A stretch of DNA of 64,000 nucleotides, from NCBI GenBank assembly GCA_964596985.1, contig CAZQWG010000005.1, positions 62,001 to 126,000 of the forward strand. Reading direction: 5' to 3'. The notes under the pieces are model-generated. The model did no database searches. It was given only the letters and a program-made list of their open reading frames with translations, and was not told where the DNA came from. Positions 9,818 to 19,182 of the stretch are shown here, in pieces; positions within the stretch are counted from its first letter, which is position 1; every line of letters starts with the position of its first letter. The position numbers were made by a program, and so were the translations under genes. The stretch comes from GCA-020345945 sp964596985 (GTDB lineage Archaea > Thermoproteota > Bathyarchaeia > RBG-16-48-13 > GCA-020345945).

Positions 9818-10765
9818 ATGCCAATCTACGAAGACCGATTTGGTGGAAAAGCCACAAAAAGAAGCAACTTCGGCCTTGAACTTACGGACCAAAAGAAAGG
9901 GACTCTGACCACATCGAAGTCTTGTGAGAAAGCAAACCTATCCTATCACGTCGTAGATTCGGAACGCACAGAACACTACCTTCAGGCCGATGAAATCACG
10001 CAGCTTGCCTCTGAAACCAGCAAGCTGAAGACGATCCTGACGATCTCCTCCAGACACAGCCTCGCCCCTGACTATCTCCGGGGAATCGCACCTGCGTTGA
10101 AACAGGCACCGAAGATAGGACTCAATCTAGTAGTCGGCAACCCCGCATACCTGAGTGCCTTGGAGGTAGAATCCAACCCTATCGAAACGCTTTCAAATCT
10201 AGCCTCCTTGACTCGCAGGCTTCTGCCGGAAATAGAGGTATTCATAGGGACTGAAGGCCTGTTCGATTCATCCCTCTCTTTAGCGAAGAGATATCGCATG
10301 AACCCCTTCCTTCTGCTTGATAGAACCGTAAGAGTCGAATCTCTTGAAATCCGAAGAGAAATCCCCGACACAAGGATAGCTGTGTATGCCCCATACCTGA
10401 TTTCGGGTCAGAAAGAGAACTTGGCTCGCGAGATCCTGGTATCGCTTGGTCCCTACGTTGTTCGCAGGAAGTGGGTTCAGGAGAGAATGGTTGAGAACGG
10501 CTTCAAACCGGTCTACAAGTCGGTCAAACAGTCCGCCGAGGAATCGAAGAAGACCGGTATGGTGCTAGAAGATGATGACCTGGGAAAACTCATACTGGAT
10601 TGCGCGTCTGAACTAGCGATCTACGGAGACGCCATTAAAGTTGCAGAAGGAATTCATACCCTCTTTGAGGAGGGGATAAACGTCGTCGTAGGCTCTCCAG
10701 TGAGAGACTGTAAGGAACAAGTGATGGCTTTTGGGTGGTGTGTGGAGTTAGCCTCTTCCCACTAG
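9818..10765 (+). CDS. Luciferase-like TIM-barrel family protein, function unknown
   Basis: The 315-residue product has alternating hydrophobic strands and helices of a TIM barrel. The stretches KIGLNLVVGNPAYLSAL and, near the C-terminus, HTLFEEGINVVVGSPVRD resemble the F420- or flavin-binding luciferase-like family, to which methylene-tetrahydromethanopterin reductase also belongs. The match is weak, and a specific enzyme cannot be named. The N-terminal 50 residues are charged and less conserved in appearance. It lies 60 bases after lysC on the same strand and may be the last gene of the thrC-hom-lysC operon. It converges on bax1. Confidence 0.45.
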   Translation: MPIYEDRFGGKATKRSNFGLELTDQKKGTLTTSKSCEKANLSYHVVDSERTEHYLQADEITQLASETSKLKTILTISSRHSLAPDYLRGIAPALKQAPKIGLNLVVGNPAYLSALEVESNPIETLSNLASLTRRLLPEIEVFIGTEGLFDSSLSLAKRYRMNPFLLLDRTVRVESLEIRREIPDTRIAVYAPYLISGQKENLAREILVSLGPYVVRRKWVQERMVENGFKPVYKSVKQSAEESKKTGMVLEDDDLGKLILDCASELAIYGDAIKVAEGIHTLFEEGINVVVGSPVRDCKEQVMAFGWCVELASSH

Positions 10766-10843
10766 AAGAATATTCGTCTGTCAAAGTCCTTACGCTTGAG
10801 TCTCCCGGAGGCTTCTTGACGTTCCGAATTATCTTACAGTGTC

Positions 10844-12430
10844 TCAACGATTCTCGGCGATCCTCGGTGTGGGTGGATTGTTCCGACGGACCTTAGCTGA
10901 CTTTGGATCTATTCCGTGCCAATCTATTCTATATCCTAGGGCGTCCAGGATGATCGTTGGTTTTTTTCCATCCGCGTCTTCGATGATCTTTGAGGCCTCC
11001 TCGAAGCTAAGTTCTCCCTGCGTAAGCCGCTTCTCCAACATCTGATGAATACCCTTAAGCTTCGATTGCCGGACGAGAATGTCCCCTAGCCGTGTGTATC
11101 CTGGAATCCCCCTCTCGTTGAGGACTTCTCTGACGGCTTTCTCCTCAACTCCTAGCTCTTCTGCCAGATCTCTGAGTTCGACAACAGGTCTCCGGGGAGA
11201 AAGGTCCATAGTGGAGAGCCGTCGAACCTGTTCCTCCACCAAACGTTCCTCTTTGGCTTTAAGGAAGACCAGGACTGGTCTGAGGGGTATCCTCCGCCTG
11301 TAGTAGATCACGTTCAGCTTCCTTCCGATTCTGTCCAGTTCTTTGCAGGCCAAGTTTCTGTCTGCAGCAACAATCATCTGCACGTCGCCTAACGATTCGA
11401 GTTTCTTGACCTTTTCTCTGAGGTACTCGGGGGTCCAGAACCCTACTACCTCCAGGAAGACCTTCATGCCACGTTTCTCGAAGCTGAAGTCGGGGATCAT
11501 TACCTGTTTTCCCACGGGAATAGGTTCGGGTTCCCTCGTAACGATCCAGCCCGTCGCTAGGCTCTCGAAACGATATGCGAAATCTTGTTCTATAGAACTG
11601 TCGTAGACGTCCTCACGCGTTTCGACGGCTTCTAGATACTCACCGTGGTCTCGGCTGTTCAAAGCGAGGTTAAGCAAGTGCCCCTTGCTCTTGTATGGTA
11701 GGATCTTTGCCTTTACGTCCCATCCAGGGCTTTGCACGATGGTTGGCAGTAGTTTGGCAAGACGCGTCCCGTACCTACGGTTGAGTTTGAAGAGTGAGAT
11801 CGGACCATCCACCTTCACCTGATATTTGCTGTCGCTTCGGAATATCGTGTATATAAGTCCCAGCCATTTTATTTGCCTGAATATGTTTTGCCAGTTACCT
11901 TCGGTGGTGAACTCGATCTCTGTCGCGGAGAAGAGGAGTGTTTGGGTCAAGCTGAGATTGTATTGTCTAAGCAGGGTCTCTGGGCTGACACGCTTGAAGT
12001 CTTTCAGGATGAGTTCGCCTTCCAGATCCCCGTAGAGAGACTCTTCCAGTTCTTCCACCGTAATCTCTAGTATTGAAGCGGCTTGATGGAGGATGGTTTG
12101 CCTCTCCTTTTGGGAGGTTGGAATCCCTCTTTCGTGGGCTGTCTCGAAGACCTGCCTCCTAGCCTTGACCGGGTCTAGGGATCCTCTTGACTCAAGTTGG
12201 CATCTTCGATCTAGAAGGATCGAGAGTCCTCTGACGTATCGGTAGTCGTGGCCTAGTTCCTCTAGCCCCCCTACTGCCTCGTTCAACTCATCTCTTCTTC
12301 TACCTGCATAGTCTGCATAGGTTTGGATTAGCAGCCCTGCAATCTCGAGGTTCTCTTGGTTCAGTCTGGCATAGACTGGGCTTATCTTCTCTCGCCGTCT
12401 CCTTGTGATCAGCAGATTGCTGGGCAGCAA
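10844..12430 (-). CDS. bax1: Bax1-type DUF790 nuclease, partner of XPB
   Basis: This protein belongs to the DUF790 family. The crenarchaeal member Bax1 (binds archaeal XPB) is a structure-specific endonuclease that cooperates with XPB in unwinding and incising damaged DNA. The 528-residue product starts MLPSNLLITRRRREKI and has a central nuclease-like core: IPDFSFEKRG, then VFLEVVGFWTPEYLREKV, in which Asp, Glu and Lys fit a PD-(D/E)XK-type site. The C-terminal 120 residues look helical with a predicted winged-helix character. It lies 12 bases downstream of the XPB gene on the same strand, the arrangement seen in other archaea. TTG at 12430 is the likely start. Confidence 0.85.
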   Translation of the reverse strand: MLPSNLLITRRRREKISPVYARLNQENLEIAGLLIQTYADYAGRRRDELNEAVGGLEELGHDYRYVRGLSILLDRRCQLESRGSLDPVKARRQVFETAHERGIPTSQKERQTILHQAASILEITVEELEESLYGDLEGELILKDFKRVSPETLLRQYNLSLTQTLLFSATEIEFTTEGNWQNIFRQIKWLGLIYTIFRSDSKYQVKVDGPISLFKLNRRYGTRLAKLLPTIVQSPGWDVKAKILPYKSKGHLLNLALNSRDHGEYLEAVETREDVYDSSIEQDFAYRFESLATGWIVTREPEPIPVGKQVMIPDFSFEKRGMKVFLEVVGFWTPEYLREKVKKLESLGDVQMIVAADRNLACKELDRIGRKLNVIYYRRRIPLRPVLVFLKAKEERLVEEQVRRLSTMDLSPRRPVVELRDLAEELGVEEKAVREVLNERGIPGYTRLGDILVRQSKLKGIHQMLEKRLTQGELSFEEASKIIEDADGKKPTIILDALGYRIDWHGIDPKSAKVRRNNPPTPRIAENR

Positions 12431-12442
12431 AGTCTCGTTCCC

Positions 12443-13774
12443 CTATTGGCGTCTCCTCTGGCTGATTCTCGTCTCCAGCGTGTCTCGGGTGACAAGCTCG
12501 ATGAGCTTTGCATATTTTCCCTCGCGTTTTCTCAGGATTCTCCCTAGCCGTTGGATATATTCCCTGCTACTTCCTGTTCCGCTTAGGATGAAGCCTATCG
12601 ATGCGTCTGGGACGTCGACACCTTCATCCAACACTTGAGAGGTCGCTACGACTCTGTACTCCCCTGCCTTGAACCTCTCTAGGATCTGTTTCCTTTCCTC
12701 CCTTGGAGTCTGGTGGGTTATTGCTGGAATAAGGAATCGGCGGCTTATTAGGTAGACAAGCCGATTGTACCGGGTGAATACCAGTGCTTTCTCCTTCTTG
12801 TAGGACTTGAGGAAGTCTCCTAGGATCTTGATCTTGGCTTCCGAGTTCAAAGCCGCCTCCAATGCCCGATTTCTGGCTAAGAGAGCCTGTCTGGCTTCAG
12901 GGTCGCGTCCCGTCCTCATGATGAATCTCTGGAAATCCTGGGGGCTCCTGAGCACGATCCTCCTCTTCTTAAGGTAACTTGTGAAAATACCATAGTCCCT
13001 CTCATAGAGTGTGCGCTCGTCCAGGGTAAGATCCACAAATACCTTCTCGTGAGTGTAAGAGGAGAGATGTCTTCCGACCAAGGCATCCACCCCCAACTGG
13101 TAGACACGGCCGCCAACAAGCCTTGGCAGATCCAGGTGTCGGTCATCCTCTCTTTCATAGGTAGCCGTTAATCCCATTCGATAAGGTGCTATGTACATCT
13201 CGGCTATCTGGCTGTAGCTTGGAGCTGGTAGATGGTGGACCTCGTCGAATACAATGAGCATGAACCTGTTTCCCAACTGCTCGGCTCGAAGGTAGGCTGA
13301 ATCGTAGGTGGAGATGGTTATGGGCATGAGCTTGCCTTCTCCTCCACCATAAGTCCCGACCTCCACTCCGAATTTGGAGCTCAGATGCTGGCTCCACTGG
13401 TCCAGGAGGTCGAGTGTGGGAACAACCACCAGCGTGGGAACATTAAGCTTCTCTATGGCTTTCAAGGCAATGAAGGTCTTTCCCGCCCCAGTAGGTAGGA
13501 CGATCACCCCTCTCATACCTGCGTCCAGCCAAGCACCTAAGGCTTCCTTCTGGTAGGGTCTCAGCTCAACCTGACATGTAAGACGAGGAAGCGGAGGTGG
13601 ATTAGGTACCTCATCCCTGTAGTCTACTCGACTTCGGTCCAGGTAGGACAAGATTTCAGGATAGTAGATTGCCATAGCGCGATAGGCGTCAACCCTGGGG
13701 TCCCATCGCCCATATGGGGTTCCCAACTCCCCGTAAATTAGGAGGCTCCCCTTATCGTATCTTAGCCGGATCAT
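12443..13774 (-). CDS. xpb: XPB-family DNA helicase
   Basis: This superfamily 2 helicase unwinds DNA in the XPB-Bax1 repair pair. The 443-residue product has an N-terminal damage-recognition-like region, Walker A in VLPTGAGKTF, the DEVH box VFDEVHHLPAP, the XPB-specific RED motif in ATYEREDDRH, and the second RecA domain with ATSQVLDEGVDVPDA and QRLGRILR. The start is ATG at 13774, behind AAAGGGAA on the minus strand. The frame continues upstream to 13819 but is arginine/lysine-rich filler there. It is followed at once by bax1, so the two proteins are probably made in equal amounts. Confidence 0.9.
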   Translation of the reverse strand: MIRLRYDKGSLLIYGELGTPYGRWDPRVDAYRAMAIYYPEILSYLDRSRVDYRDEVPNPPPLPRLTCQVELRPYQKEALGAWLDAGMRGVIVLPTGAGKTFIALKAIEKLNVPTLVVVPTLDLLDQWSQHLSSKFGVEVGTYGGGEGKLMPITISTYDSAYLRAEQLGNRFMLIVFDEVHHLPAPSYSQIAEMYIAPYRMGLTATYEREDDRHLDLPRLVGGRVYQLGVDALVGRHLSSYTHEKVFVDLTLDERTLYERDYGIFTSYLKKRRIVLRSPQDFQRFIMRTGRDPEARQALLARNRALEAALNSEAKIKILGDFLKSYKKEKALVFTRYNRLVYLISRRFLIPAITHQTPREERKQILERFKAGEYRVVATSQVLDEGVDVPDASIGFILSGTGSSREYIQRLGRILRKREGKYAKLIELVTRDTLETRISQRRRQ

Positions 13775-14013
13775 CGTGTTCCCTTTGCTACGATTTATTT
13801 TTCTCCTCAGGATACCCATAACTTTTTGTAGGTATGTCGTGCGTCGAGAAGACGTTACACGGCACGATCAGAGAACGAATCGAACCGTGGAAAGACCGGA
13901 AGTGACCTGTTTTCTCTCTGCGCGCATACAGGTATTCGCTTCGAAAACGGGCTGGAAGCCAGCTTCGGCATGTATAAACACCTGACTCAAGTTCTATAGC
14001 GCGTGTTTTAGGG

Positions 14014-14541
14014 GTGTTCGAATTCATCGTCGAAAAGCTTGGAGCGAGATATATCCGTTTCCTAGGTCTGTTCAAGTTCGCATTGAAGAGAGCTGTACTA
14101 TCAAACACGCTGGGTTGGGTGCTACTGGTACCCATTCTGTTCCTGACGCATAACGTGGATCCAGAACTTGCAATGTTTACCCTTATTTTGGCGCCTATAA
14201 TCGGAAGCTTAATCGTATTGACGGGTTCATGGCTGCTCGCGCTTGTTCTTCGTTCAAGGTGGCTGAGGCATTGGTATACGGCTGATCTCTGTCCGATGGC
14301 CGGCTTCAAATGGGATCTGTTATGTGGAGTGGTTACGATGATGCCTGGTGCAGGAATTTTTTCGTATATGGCGTTTTCCCGTGCACCATTCTGGGGTATC
14401 TTAGTTTTCCCATCGGTTCTCGGAGTCCCAGTTGCAGGCGCTGTTGTCCTGTCCCTGATGCGTATCTTGGTAAGAATAGTGAAGAAAACAACACGCGTGT
14501 TTACCGCCTCTAAATCTGCTCCTCACACTACGCACGGATGA
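14014..14541 (+). CDS. Small membrane protein, unknown
   Basis: The 175-residue product has about four hydrophobic segments, near residues 28-48, 52-82, 103-124 and 128-155, with short charged loops. No family was recognised. The GTG at 14014 has no ribosome-binding site, but a GTATAAAC box lies at 13973-13980, which would place the RNA start within about ten bases of the GTG, so a leaderless transcript is likely. Codon use resembles neighbouring genes. It is divergent from xpb and stands alone. Confidence 0.55.
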   Translation: MFEFIVEKLGARYIRFLGLFKFALKRAVLSNTLGWVLLVPILFLTHNVDPELAMFTLILAPIIGSLIVLTGSWLLALVLRSRWLRHWYTADLCPMAGFKWDLLCGVVTMMPGAGIFSYMAFSRAPFWGILVFPSVLGVPVAGAVVLSLMRILVRIVKKTTRVFTASKSAPHTTHG

Positions 14542-14838
14542 GGAGGCTCGTTTTGTGGCTAACTTTTTCCTTGCGTAAAGGAATTGAGTGACCTTACGTT
14601 TCTACGGACTCCTTGAATCGTGTCAGGGGCTTATCGCTGTCAACTATTCGAACAGCGTGGCTGGGTGGCATGGCTGATTCTCTTCTTCGACTTGCGCTGC
14701 TCCCGAACGGGTCCTAGCATTCCTTATTCGACATTTGACGAATATTATCATCGACTAGAAACGAAAAGCTCTTATTCTACCTCTGGGGGCAGAGAGTTCT
14801 AACTAACGCTGAAGAAAAGGGTTGGAAGGTACTCGATC
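14542..14838. other. Intergenic region before the mevalonate genes
   Basis: No gene-like frame or tRNA was seen. An A-rich stretch followed by CTTATTC near 14761-14778 could be a weak BRE/TATA element for the HMG-CoA synthase gene, about 65 bases upstream of its start. Confidence 0.3.
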
Positions 14839-15888
14839 TTGATTGGCATAGTAGGATACGGTGCCTATGTCCCCCGCTATCGCATTAAGGTTGAAGACAT
14901 TGCAGATGTCTGGGGGAAGGAGGCTGACCGCATAAAGGATGGGCTTCTCGTCGATGAGAAATCCGTCCCTGCACTCGACGAAGATACTGCTACGATATCT
15001 GTGGAGGCAGCCAGAAACGCTCTGAGAATGGCTGACGAGGTGAATCCTCGCGAGATTGGAGCGATCTATGTCGGATCGGAATCGCATCCCTACGCCGTGA
15101 AACCCACGGCAACGATCGTTGCAGAAGCAATTGCTGCAACCCCCTCGTTGACCGCTGCCGACACGGAGTTCGCCTGCAAAGCAGGAACCGCAGGCATTCA
15201 AGCATGTATGGGGTTGGTGAAGGCCGGTTACATCAAGTATGGTTTGGCAATCGGGGCCGACACAGCCCAAGGTCAACCAGCCGACGCCCTTGAATACACG
15301 GCAGCAGCCGGAGGTGCCGCCTTTATCATAGGAGGCGACAACGTTGTCGCAGAAATCGAAGATACATACTCGTTCACACAAGACGTTCCGGACTTCTGGA
15401 GGAGAGAGGGGGCGAGTTACCCAAGTCATAGTGGAAGATTCACAGGAGCCCCCGGATACTTCGCGCACGTTCTCGGAGCAACGAGAGGCATGATGGGTAA
15501 ACTCGGCACGAAACCCTCGGACTACAAGTACGTAGTATTCCATATGCCTAACGGCAAGTTTCCTCTAAGAGCCTCAGAAATACTGGGATTCACAAAGGAG
15601 CAGATCGTGCCTAGTCTAGTTGTAACAAAGATAGGGAATACCTATTCCGGCTCCTCACTGCTCGGTATATCTGCAGTCTTGGATATTGCCGATCCTGGAG
15701 ACCGAATGCTGGTTACCTCGTATGGGTCAGGAGCAGGCGCAGACTCTTTCAGCATCACTGTCACTCCTGAGATAGTCAAGAAGAGGGGGAGAAGCCCTCC
15801 AACCAGTTATTACCTGAACAGAAAGAGCTACGTCGGATACGCTGTCTACGCTAAACTGCGTGGAAAACTGAGGGGATTCGCCGAGTAG
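14839..15888 (+). CDS. Hydroxymethylglutaryl-CoA synthase, archaeal type
   Basis: This enzyme condenses acetoacetyl-CoA with acetyl-CoA to HMG-CoA, the second step of the mevalonate route to archaeal isoprenoid lipids. The protein (349 residues) opens with GIVGYGAYVPRYR. It has the nucleophile Cys113 in EFACKAGTAG and further thiolase-fold elements including VFHMPNGKFP and SYGSGAGADSF. The TTG at 14839 follows a GGAAGG box. It is followed by the thiolase and the DUF35 protein with gaps of 18 and 1 bases. In a methanogen these three proteins form one complex in which the intermediate is channelled, and the same assembly is expected here. Confidence 0.93.
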   Translation: MIGIVGYGAYVPRYRIKVEDIADVWGKEADRIKDGLLVDEKSVPALDEDTATISVEAARNALRMADEVNPREIGAIYVGSESHPYAVKPTATIVAEAIAATPSLTAADTEFACKAGTAGIQACMGLVKAGYIKYGLAIGADTAQGQPADALEYTAAAGGAAFIIGGDNVVAEIEDTYSFTQDVPDFWRREGASYPSHSGRFTGAPGYFAHVLGATRGMMGKLGTKPSDYKYVVFHMPNGKFPLRASEILGFTKEQIVPSLVVTKIGNTYSGSSLLGISAVLDIADPGDRMLVTSYGSGAGADSFSITVTPEIVKKRGRSPPTSYYLNRKSYVGYAVYAKLRGKLRGFAE

Positions 15889-15906
15889 GAGTACAGAGGG
15901 GATTTA

Positions 15907-17091
15907 ATGAGGTTTTCTGAGAAGAAACGTGATGTAGCTATTGTCGGGGTAGGTTCAACAAAGTACGGCGAACACTGGGACAAAAGCCTGAAGGACTTGA
16001 TCGCCGAGGCAGGATTCAAGGCTGCAACTGAAGCGGGAATTAGGGGGAAAGATGTCGAGCTCATTGTGGGCGGCAACATGTCGGGGGGCATGTTCGTTGG
16101 GCAAGAACATATAGCAGCACTCGTGGCTGACGTCATGGGATTACAGCCGATACCGGCTCTCAGAGTTGAAGGCGCATGCGCCTCAGGCTCACTCGCCCTT
16201 GAAGTAGGCTACATGGCAGTAGCGTCAGGAATGTACGACGTAGTACTTGTCGGAGGAGTTGAGAAGATGACGGATGTGTATACGTCCGGGGCTACCACTG
16301 CTCTGGCTGGAGCGATGGACTTGGAGTGGGAAGCCTATTTCGGGGTGACTTTCCCAGGGCTCTATGCACTCATGGCTCAACGATACATGCATGACTACGG
16401 ATTGACGCGTGAACAGCTAGCTCTCGTGGCGGTCAAGAATCATGACCATGGTTATCACAATCCGCTAGCTCAATTCAGAAATAAGATTACCGTCGATGAC
16501 GTCAAGAACTCAGCACTCGTTTCGGACCCACTACGATTATTGGACTGCTCACCCATCACAGATGGCGCGGCAACATTGGTCCTTGTTCCCGCTGATAATG
16601 CTCGCCAATACACGGATACCCCGATAACGATAACAGGCATCGCTCAAGCTTCAGACACGTTGAGTCTATTCAACAGGAGAAGTCTATGCAGTGTAGACGC
16701 GACTATCGAAGCGGGAAGGCAAGCCCTCAAGCAGGCCAAGATAACCCACAAGGATATCGACCTAGCAGAGGTCCATGACTGCTTCACCATCGCCGAACTC
16801 ATCACACTAGAAGATCTGGGCTTCTGCAAGAAAGGAGAGGCAGCAAAGCTATATGAGGAAGGACAGGTCTGGGCAGGGGGATCCCTACCGGTCAACACAG
16901 ACGGCGGATTGAAGTCCGCAGGACACGCTGTCGGAGCAACAGGCATCAAACAAGTAATTGAGATTGTCCACCAAATTAGGGGAGAATCCCCCAAGGCGGT
17001 TCAGGTGAAAGGGGCTGAGATTGGACTTGCACATAACATGGGAGGCTCTGGGGCTACCGCTGTGGTAACCATATTGAGGCGAGGTGACTGA
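15907..17091 (+). CDS. Acetyl-CoA C-acetyltransferase (thiolase) of the HMG-CoA synthase complex
   Basis: This thiolase makes acetoacetyl-CoA from two acetyl-CoA for the adjacent HMG-CoA synthase. The 394-residue protein has the nucleophile Cys91 in EGACASGSLA, the His in VHDCFTIAE and GHAVGATG near the C-terminus. It is the SCP-X/archaeal type rather than the bacterial PhaA type. The stop overlaps the sequence that holds the ribosome-binding site of the DUF35 gene. Gene order and spacing support membership of the channelling complex described in archaea. Confidence 0.92.
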   Translation: MRFSEKKRDVAIVGVGSTKYGEHWDKSLKDLIAEAGFKAATEAGIRGKDVELIVGGNMSGGMFVGQEHIAALVADVMGLQPIPALRVEGACASGSLALEVGYMAVASGMYDVVLVGGVEKMTDVYTSGATTALAGAMDLEWEAYFGVTFPGLYALMAQRYMHDYGLTREQLALVAVKNHDHGYHNPLAQFRNKITVDDVKNSALVSDPLRLLDCSPITDGAATLVLVPADNARQYTDTPITITGIAQASDTLSLFNRRSLCSVDATIEAGRQALKQAKITHKDIDLAEVHDCFTIAELITLEDLGFCKKGEAAKLYEEGQVWAGGSLPVNTDGGLKSAGHAVGATGIKQVIEIVHQIRGESPKAVQVKGAEIGLAHNMGGSGATAVVTILRRGD

Positions 17092-17092
17092 T

Positions 17093-17512
17093 ATGCCAAG
17101 AACAGCCGTCCCGGCACACTGGAGGAGATACAAGGAGCGATATCTTCTTCTCGGATCGAAATGCGAAACCTGTGGAAACACATACTTCCCACTTGGGAAC
17201 ATATGTCCGAATTGTAGGAGAGCCGGAAAACCCAAACCCGTGAGACTCTCGGGAAAGGGCAAAGTCTACAGCTACACCGTAGTTCGGGCTGCTCCCGAAG
17301 GATTCGAGGCCTTCACACCATACGTAGTCGCAATAATAGAGCTCGATGAAGGCGTGAAGCTGACTTCTCAAGTTGTCGACTGCGAACCTGAAGATGTACA
17401 CATCGGTATGCCGGTTGAGGTCTGCTTCAGAAAGATCCGCGAAGAAGGTAAGGATGGTGTAATATGCTACGGATTCAAATTCAAGCCCGTCGACGACTCC
17501 TGGAAACCCTAA
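17093..17512 (+). CDS. DUF35 zinc-ribbon/OB-fold scaffold protein
   Basis: This is the small third component of the archaeal thiolase/HMG-CoA synthase complex, which holds the shared CoA-binding site. The 139-residue product has a rubredoxin-like zinc ribbon (Cys24, Cys27, Cys38, Cys41) followed by an OB-fold with GKGKVYSYTVV and the closing KPVDDSWKP. ATG at 17093 is preferred, since GAGGTGAC stands just before it; a GTG nine bases earlier is in frame. A T-rich stretch at about 17550-17565 after the gene may act as its terminator. Confidence 0.92.
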   Translation: MPRTAVPAHWRRYKERYLLLGSKCETCGNTYFPLGNICPNCRRAGKPKPVRLSGKGKVYSYTVVRAAPEGFEAFTPYVVAIIELDEGVKLTSQVVDCEPEDVHIGMPVEVCFRKIREEGKDGVICYGFKFKPVDDSWKP

Positions 17513-17621
17513 CGACACTATTAACTCGTCGCTCAAACCCTCTACCCCAATTTTCTCTTTTCTAACCCCGAAACCCTATTCTAGTCTAGAACTGATCATC
17601 CTATAGGAGAGACATAATCCC

Positions 17622-18305
17622 ATGCGACTTCTACTCGGCAAGATATGCGGAATTGTGTTCGCCTCAGAAGAGGAAGACGCCCTTCGAGAGATAGACACTG
17701 CTGTAGAGCTGGGTGCGGACTTGGTGGAGCTGAGGTTAGACTCGATATCGGATGCTGACTTTTCAAAACTGATCAACCACAAGGAAACACCGAAGATAGT
17801 CACGGACCTTGCAGGTAAGAGGAACACTGAAGACCGAGTTAGAACGCTGAAGAAGACGATCGCGCTTCACCCAGATTACGTTGACGTTAACCTTGATTTC
17901 GAACTGGGAAACGAGGCTAGAGATGACCTGATTTCGCTGGCAAAGCGTCATGGCGTGAAAGTGATCTGCTCTTTCCATGACTACGATAAAACTCCTCCAG
18001 AATCTAGGTTGCTCTCGGTAATCTCCGAGATGAGGGGGATCGGGACCGACGTGGGCAAGATCGCTGTCAAAGCAAATTCGGTAAGGGACTGTAACTTAGT
18101 TTTGAACCTGATATCCAAGTCGGCTGAAATCGGTCTCCCGCTTATCGCAATTTCCACAGGGGATCTCGGGTCTTTCACTAGACTTCTCGGACCAATCTAC
18201 GGATCGTTTCTCACCTACGCACCAATCTCATCAGACAAGGTCTCCTTGGGGCAAATCCCCTTGGAAGAGATGGTCTCAATCTACAAGAGACTGAACCTTC
18301 TCTAA
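17622..18305 (+). CDS. aroD: 3-dehydroquinate dehydratase type I
   Basis: This shikimate-pathway enzyme dehydrates 3-dehydroquinate to 3-dehydroshikimate through a Schiff base. The 227-residue protein has the type I signature: ELRLDSI near residue 37, the catalytic His in CSFHDYDKTP, the Schiff-base Lys in GKIAVKAN, and the late-barrel LLGPIYGSFLTYA. It is a single gene between the mevalonate trio and the convergent COG2122 gene, whose stop lies four bases past its own. No other shikimate genes are in the window. Confidence 0.92.
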   Translation: MRLLLGKICGIVFASEEEDALREIDTAVELGADLVELRLDSISDADFSKLINHKETPKIVTDLAGKRNTEDRVRTLKKTIALHPDYVDVNLDFELGNEARDDLISLAKRHGVKVICSFHDYDKTPPESRLLSVISEMRGIGTDVGKIAVKANSVRDCNLVLNLISKSAEIGLPLIAISTGDLGSFTRLLGPIYGSFLTYAPISSDKVSLGQIPLEEMVSIYKRLNLL

Positions 18306-18308
18306 CCG

Positions 18309-19094
18309 TTACCCCGACTTGAGCCTCGTCACTTTTACTTTGGAAGAATTTCTACTCTGTGAAAGAAAGGATTCGGCTTCTTTCCCAAAAGACTGACTTA
18401 TCTTAACTAGCTGTGGCAGCCTTCCCCACATACCTATCCATTCTCCCCGAATGACGATCGCGGCTCTTAGATCGGGAAACTCATCCACTACTTCCAGCGC
18501 CCTGCGAACGGATTCCTCGAAGTCCGATCCGGAGACCTTATTCCCTAAGGCTGTTGCGGCTGCGTCGGCAAGGCAGGCGTTCTCACATATCGCGACAGCA
18601 GCGTCCCCCTCACCAAGGCTCTTCGCGTGGCCGACAGTGGCTGAGGAGGTGCCAATCCCGATTGGGAGATCTGTGGTTGTGAGTTGAAGACCGATCCTAT
18701 TTGATAGAGGAGACTGTCCCGCATAAATGGAGACTAGGAGATCCTTTATCCCGTCTACGGCGATCTCTCCCCCATTTTCAACCATCCCAAATCTCGCTCC
18801 TTTAGCCAACATATCCTCGAGACACAGGTCGGCGAGAGCCCCCGCAACAGAGGCCATCGGCCCCACTCCGAATTTCTTTGCTGCAGTACACATCCTCAAG
18901 ACTACTTCTGGCGAATCTTCCTCGACATCTACTGGGCTCATCGCCTCCAAGAAACTTCTATCTCTCTGAAGGAAGGATTCAAGTTGTCTGCGGTTTCTCA
19001 GTAGAGAGCCGACTCCGATGTCGATATGCCTTGGAGAACTTGTTTTAATGGTCGCATTTGTCTCTTTTATCGTAAGGCTCTTTGTAAATTCCAT
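18309..19094 (-). CDS. UPF0280/COG2122 family protein, homocysteine synthesis / sulfide assimilation
   Basis: This protein belongs to the ApbE-like COG2122 family. The Methanosarcina acetivorans member MA1715 supports efficient sulfide assimilation into homocysteine. Visible family features are GPMASVAGALADL, ENGGEIAVDG and the serine/glycine-rich IGIGTSSATVGHA. The last part is GDAAVAICENACLADAAATALGN. ATG at 19094 is preferred over an in-frame TTG at 19100. It is transcribed away from the DUF39 gene at 19183 across an 88-bp shared promoter region. Its next-door position to the other two homocysteine proteins supports the role. The biochemical step of COG2122 itself is not settled. Confidence 0.85.
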   Translation of the reverse strand: MEFTKSLTIKETNATIKTSSPRHIDIGVGSLLRNRRQLESFLQRDRSFLEAMSPVDVEEDSPEVVLRMCTAAKKFGVGPMASVAGALADLCLEDMLAKGARFGMVENGGEIAVDGIKDLLVSIYAGQSPLSNRIGLQLTTTDLPIGIGTSSATVGHAKSLGEGDAAVAICENACLADAAATALGNKVSGSDFEESVRRALEVVDEFPDLRAAIVIRGEWIGMWGRLPQLVKISQSFGKEAESFLSQSRNSSKVKVTRLKSG

Positions 19095-19182
19095 CGACAA
19101 TGATCGCCTCGTGCACGAGTTCGTGGAAATGACTTCAGCGTATCGCTAGGAACTCTCTTCACGAAGGCTTTTTAGTGATTCT

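Noticed and set aside
13788..14309. 173-codon minus-strand frame over the membrane protein gene
   Set aside because: Its composition is that of an antisense frame, and it would overlap the xpb promoter and the plus-strand membrane protein, whose hydrophobic segments are more convincing.
14803..15543. 246-codon minus-strand frame over HMG-CoA synthase
   Set aside because: Shadow of a strongly conserved gene; the product is Cys- and Gly-rich without domain pattern.
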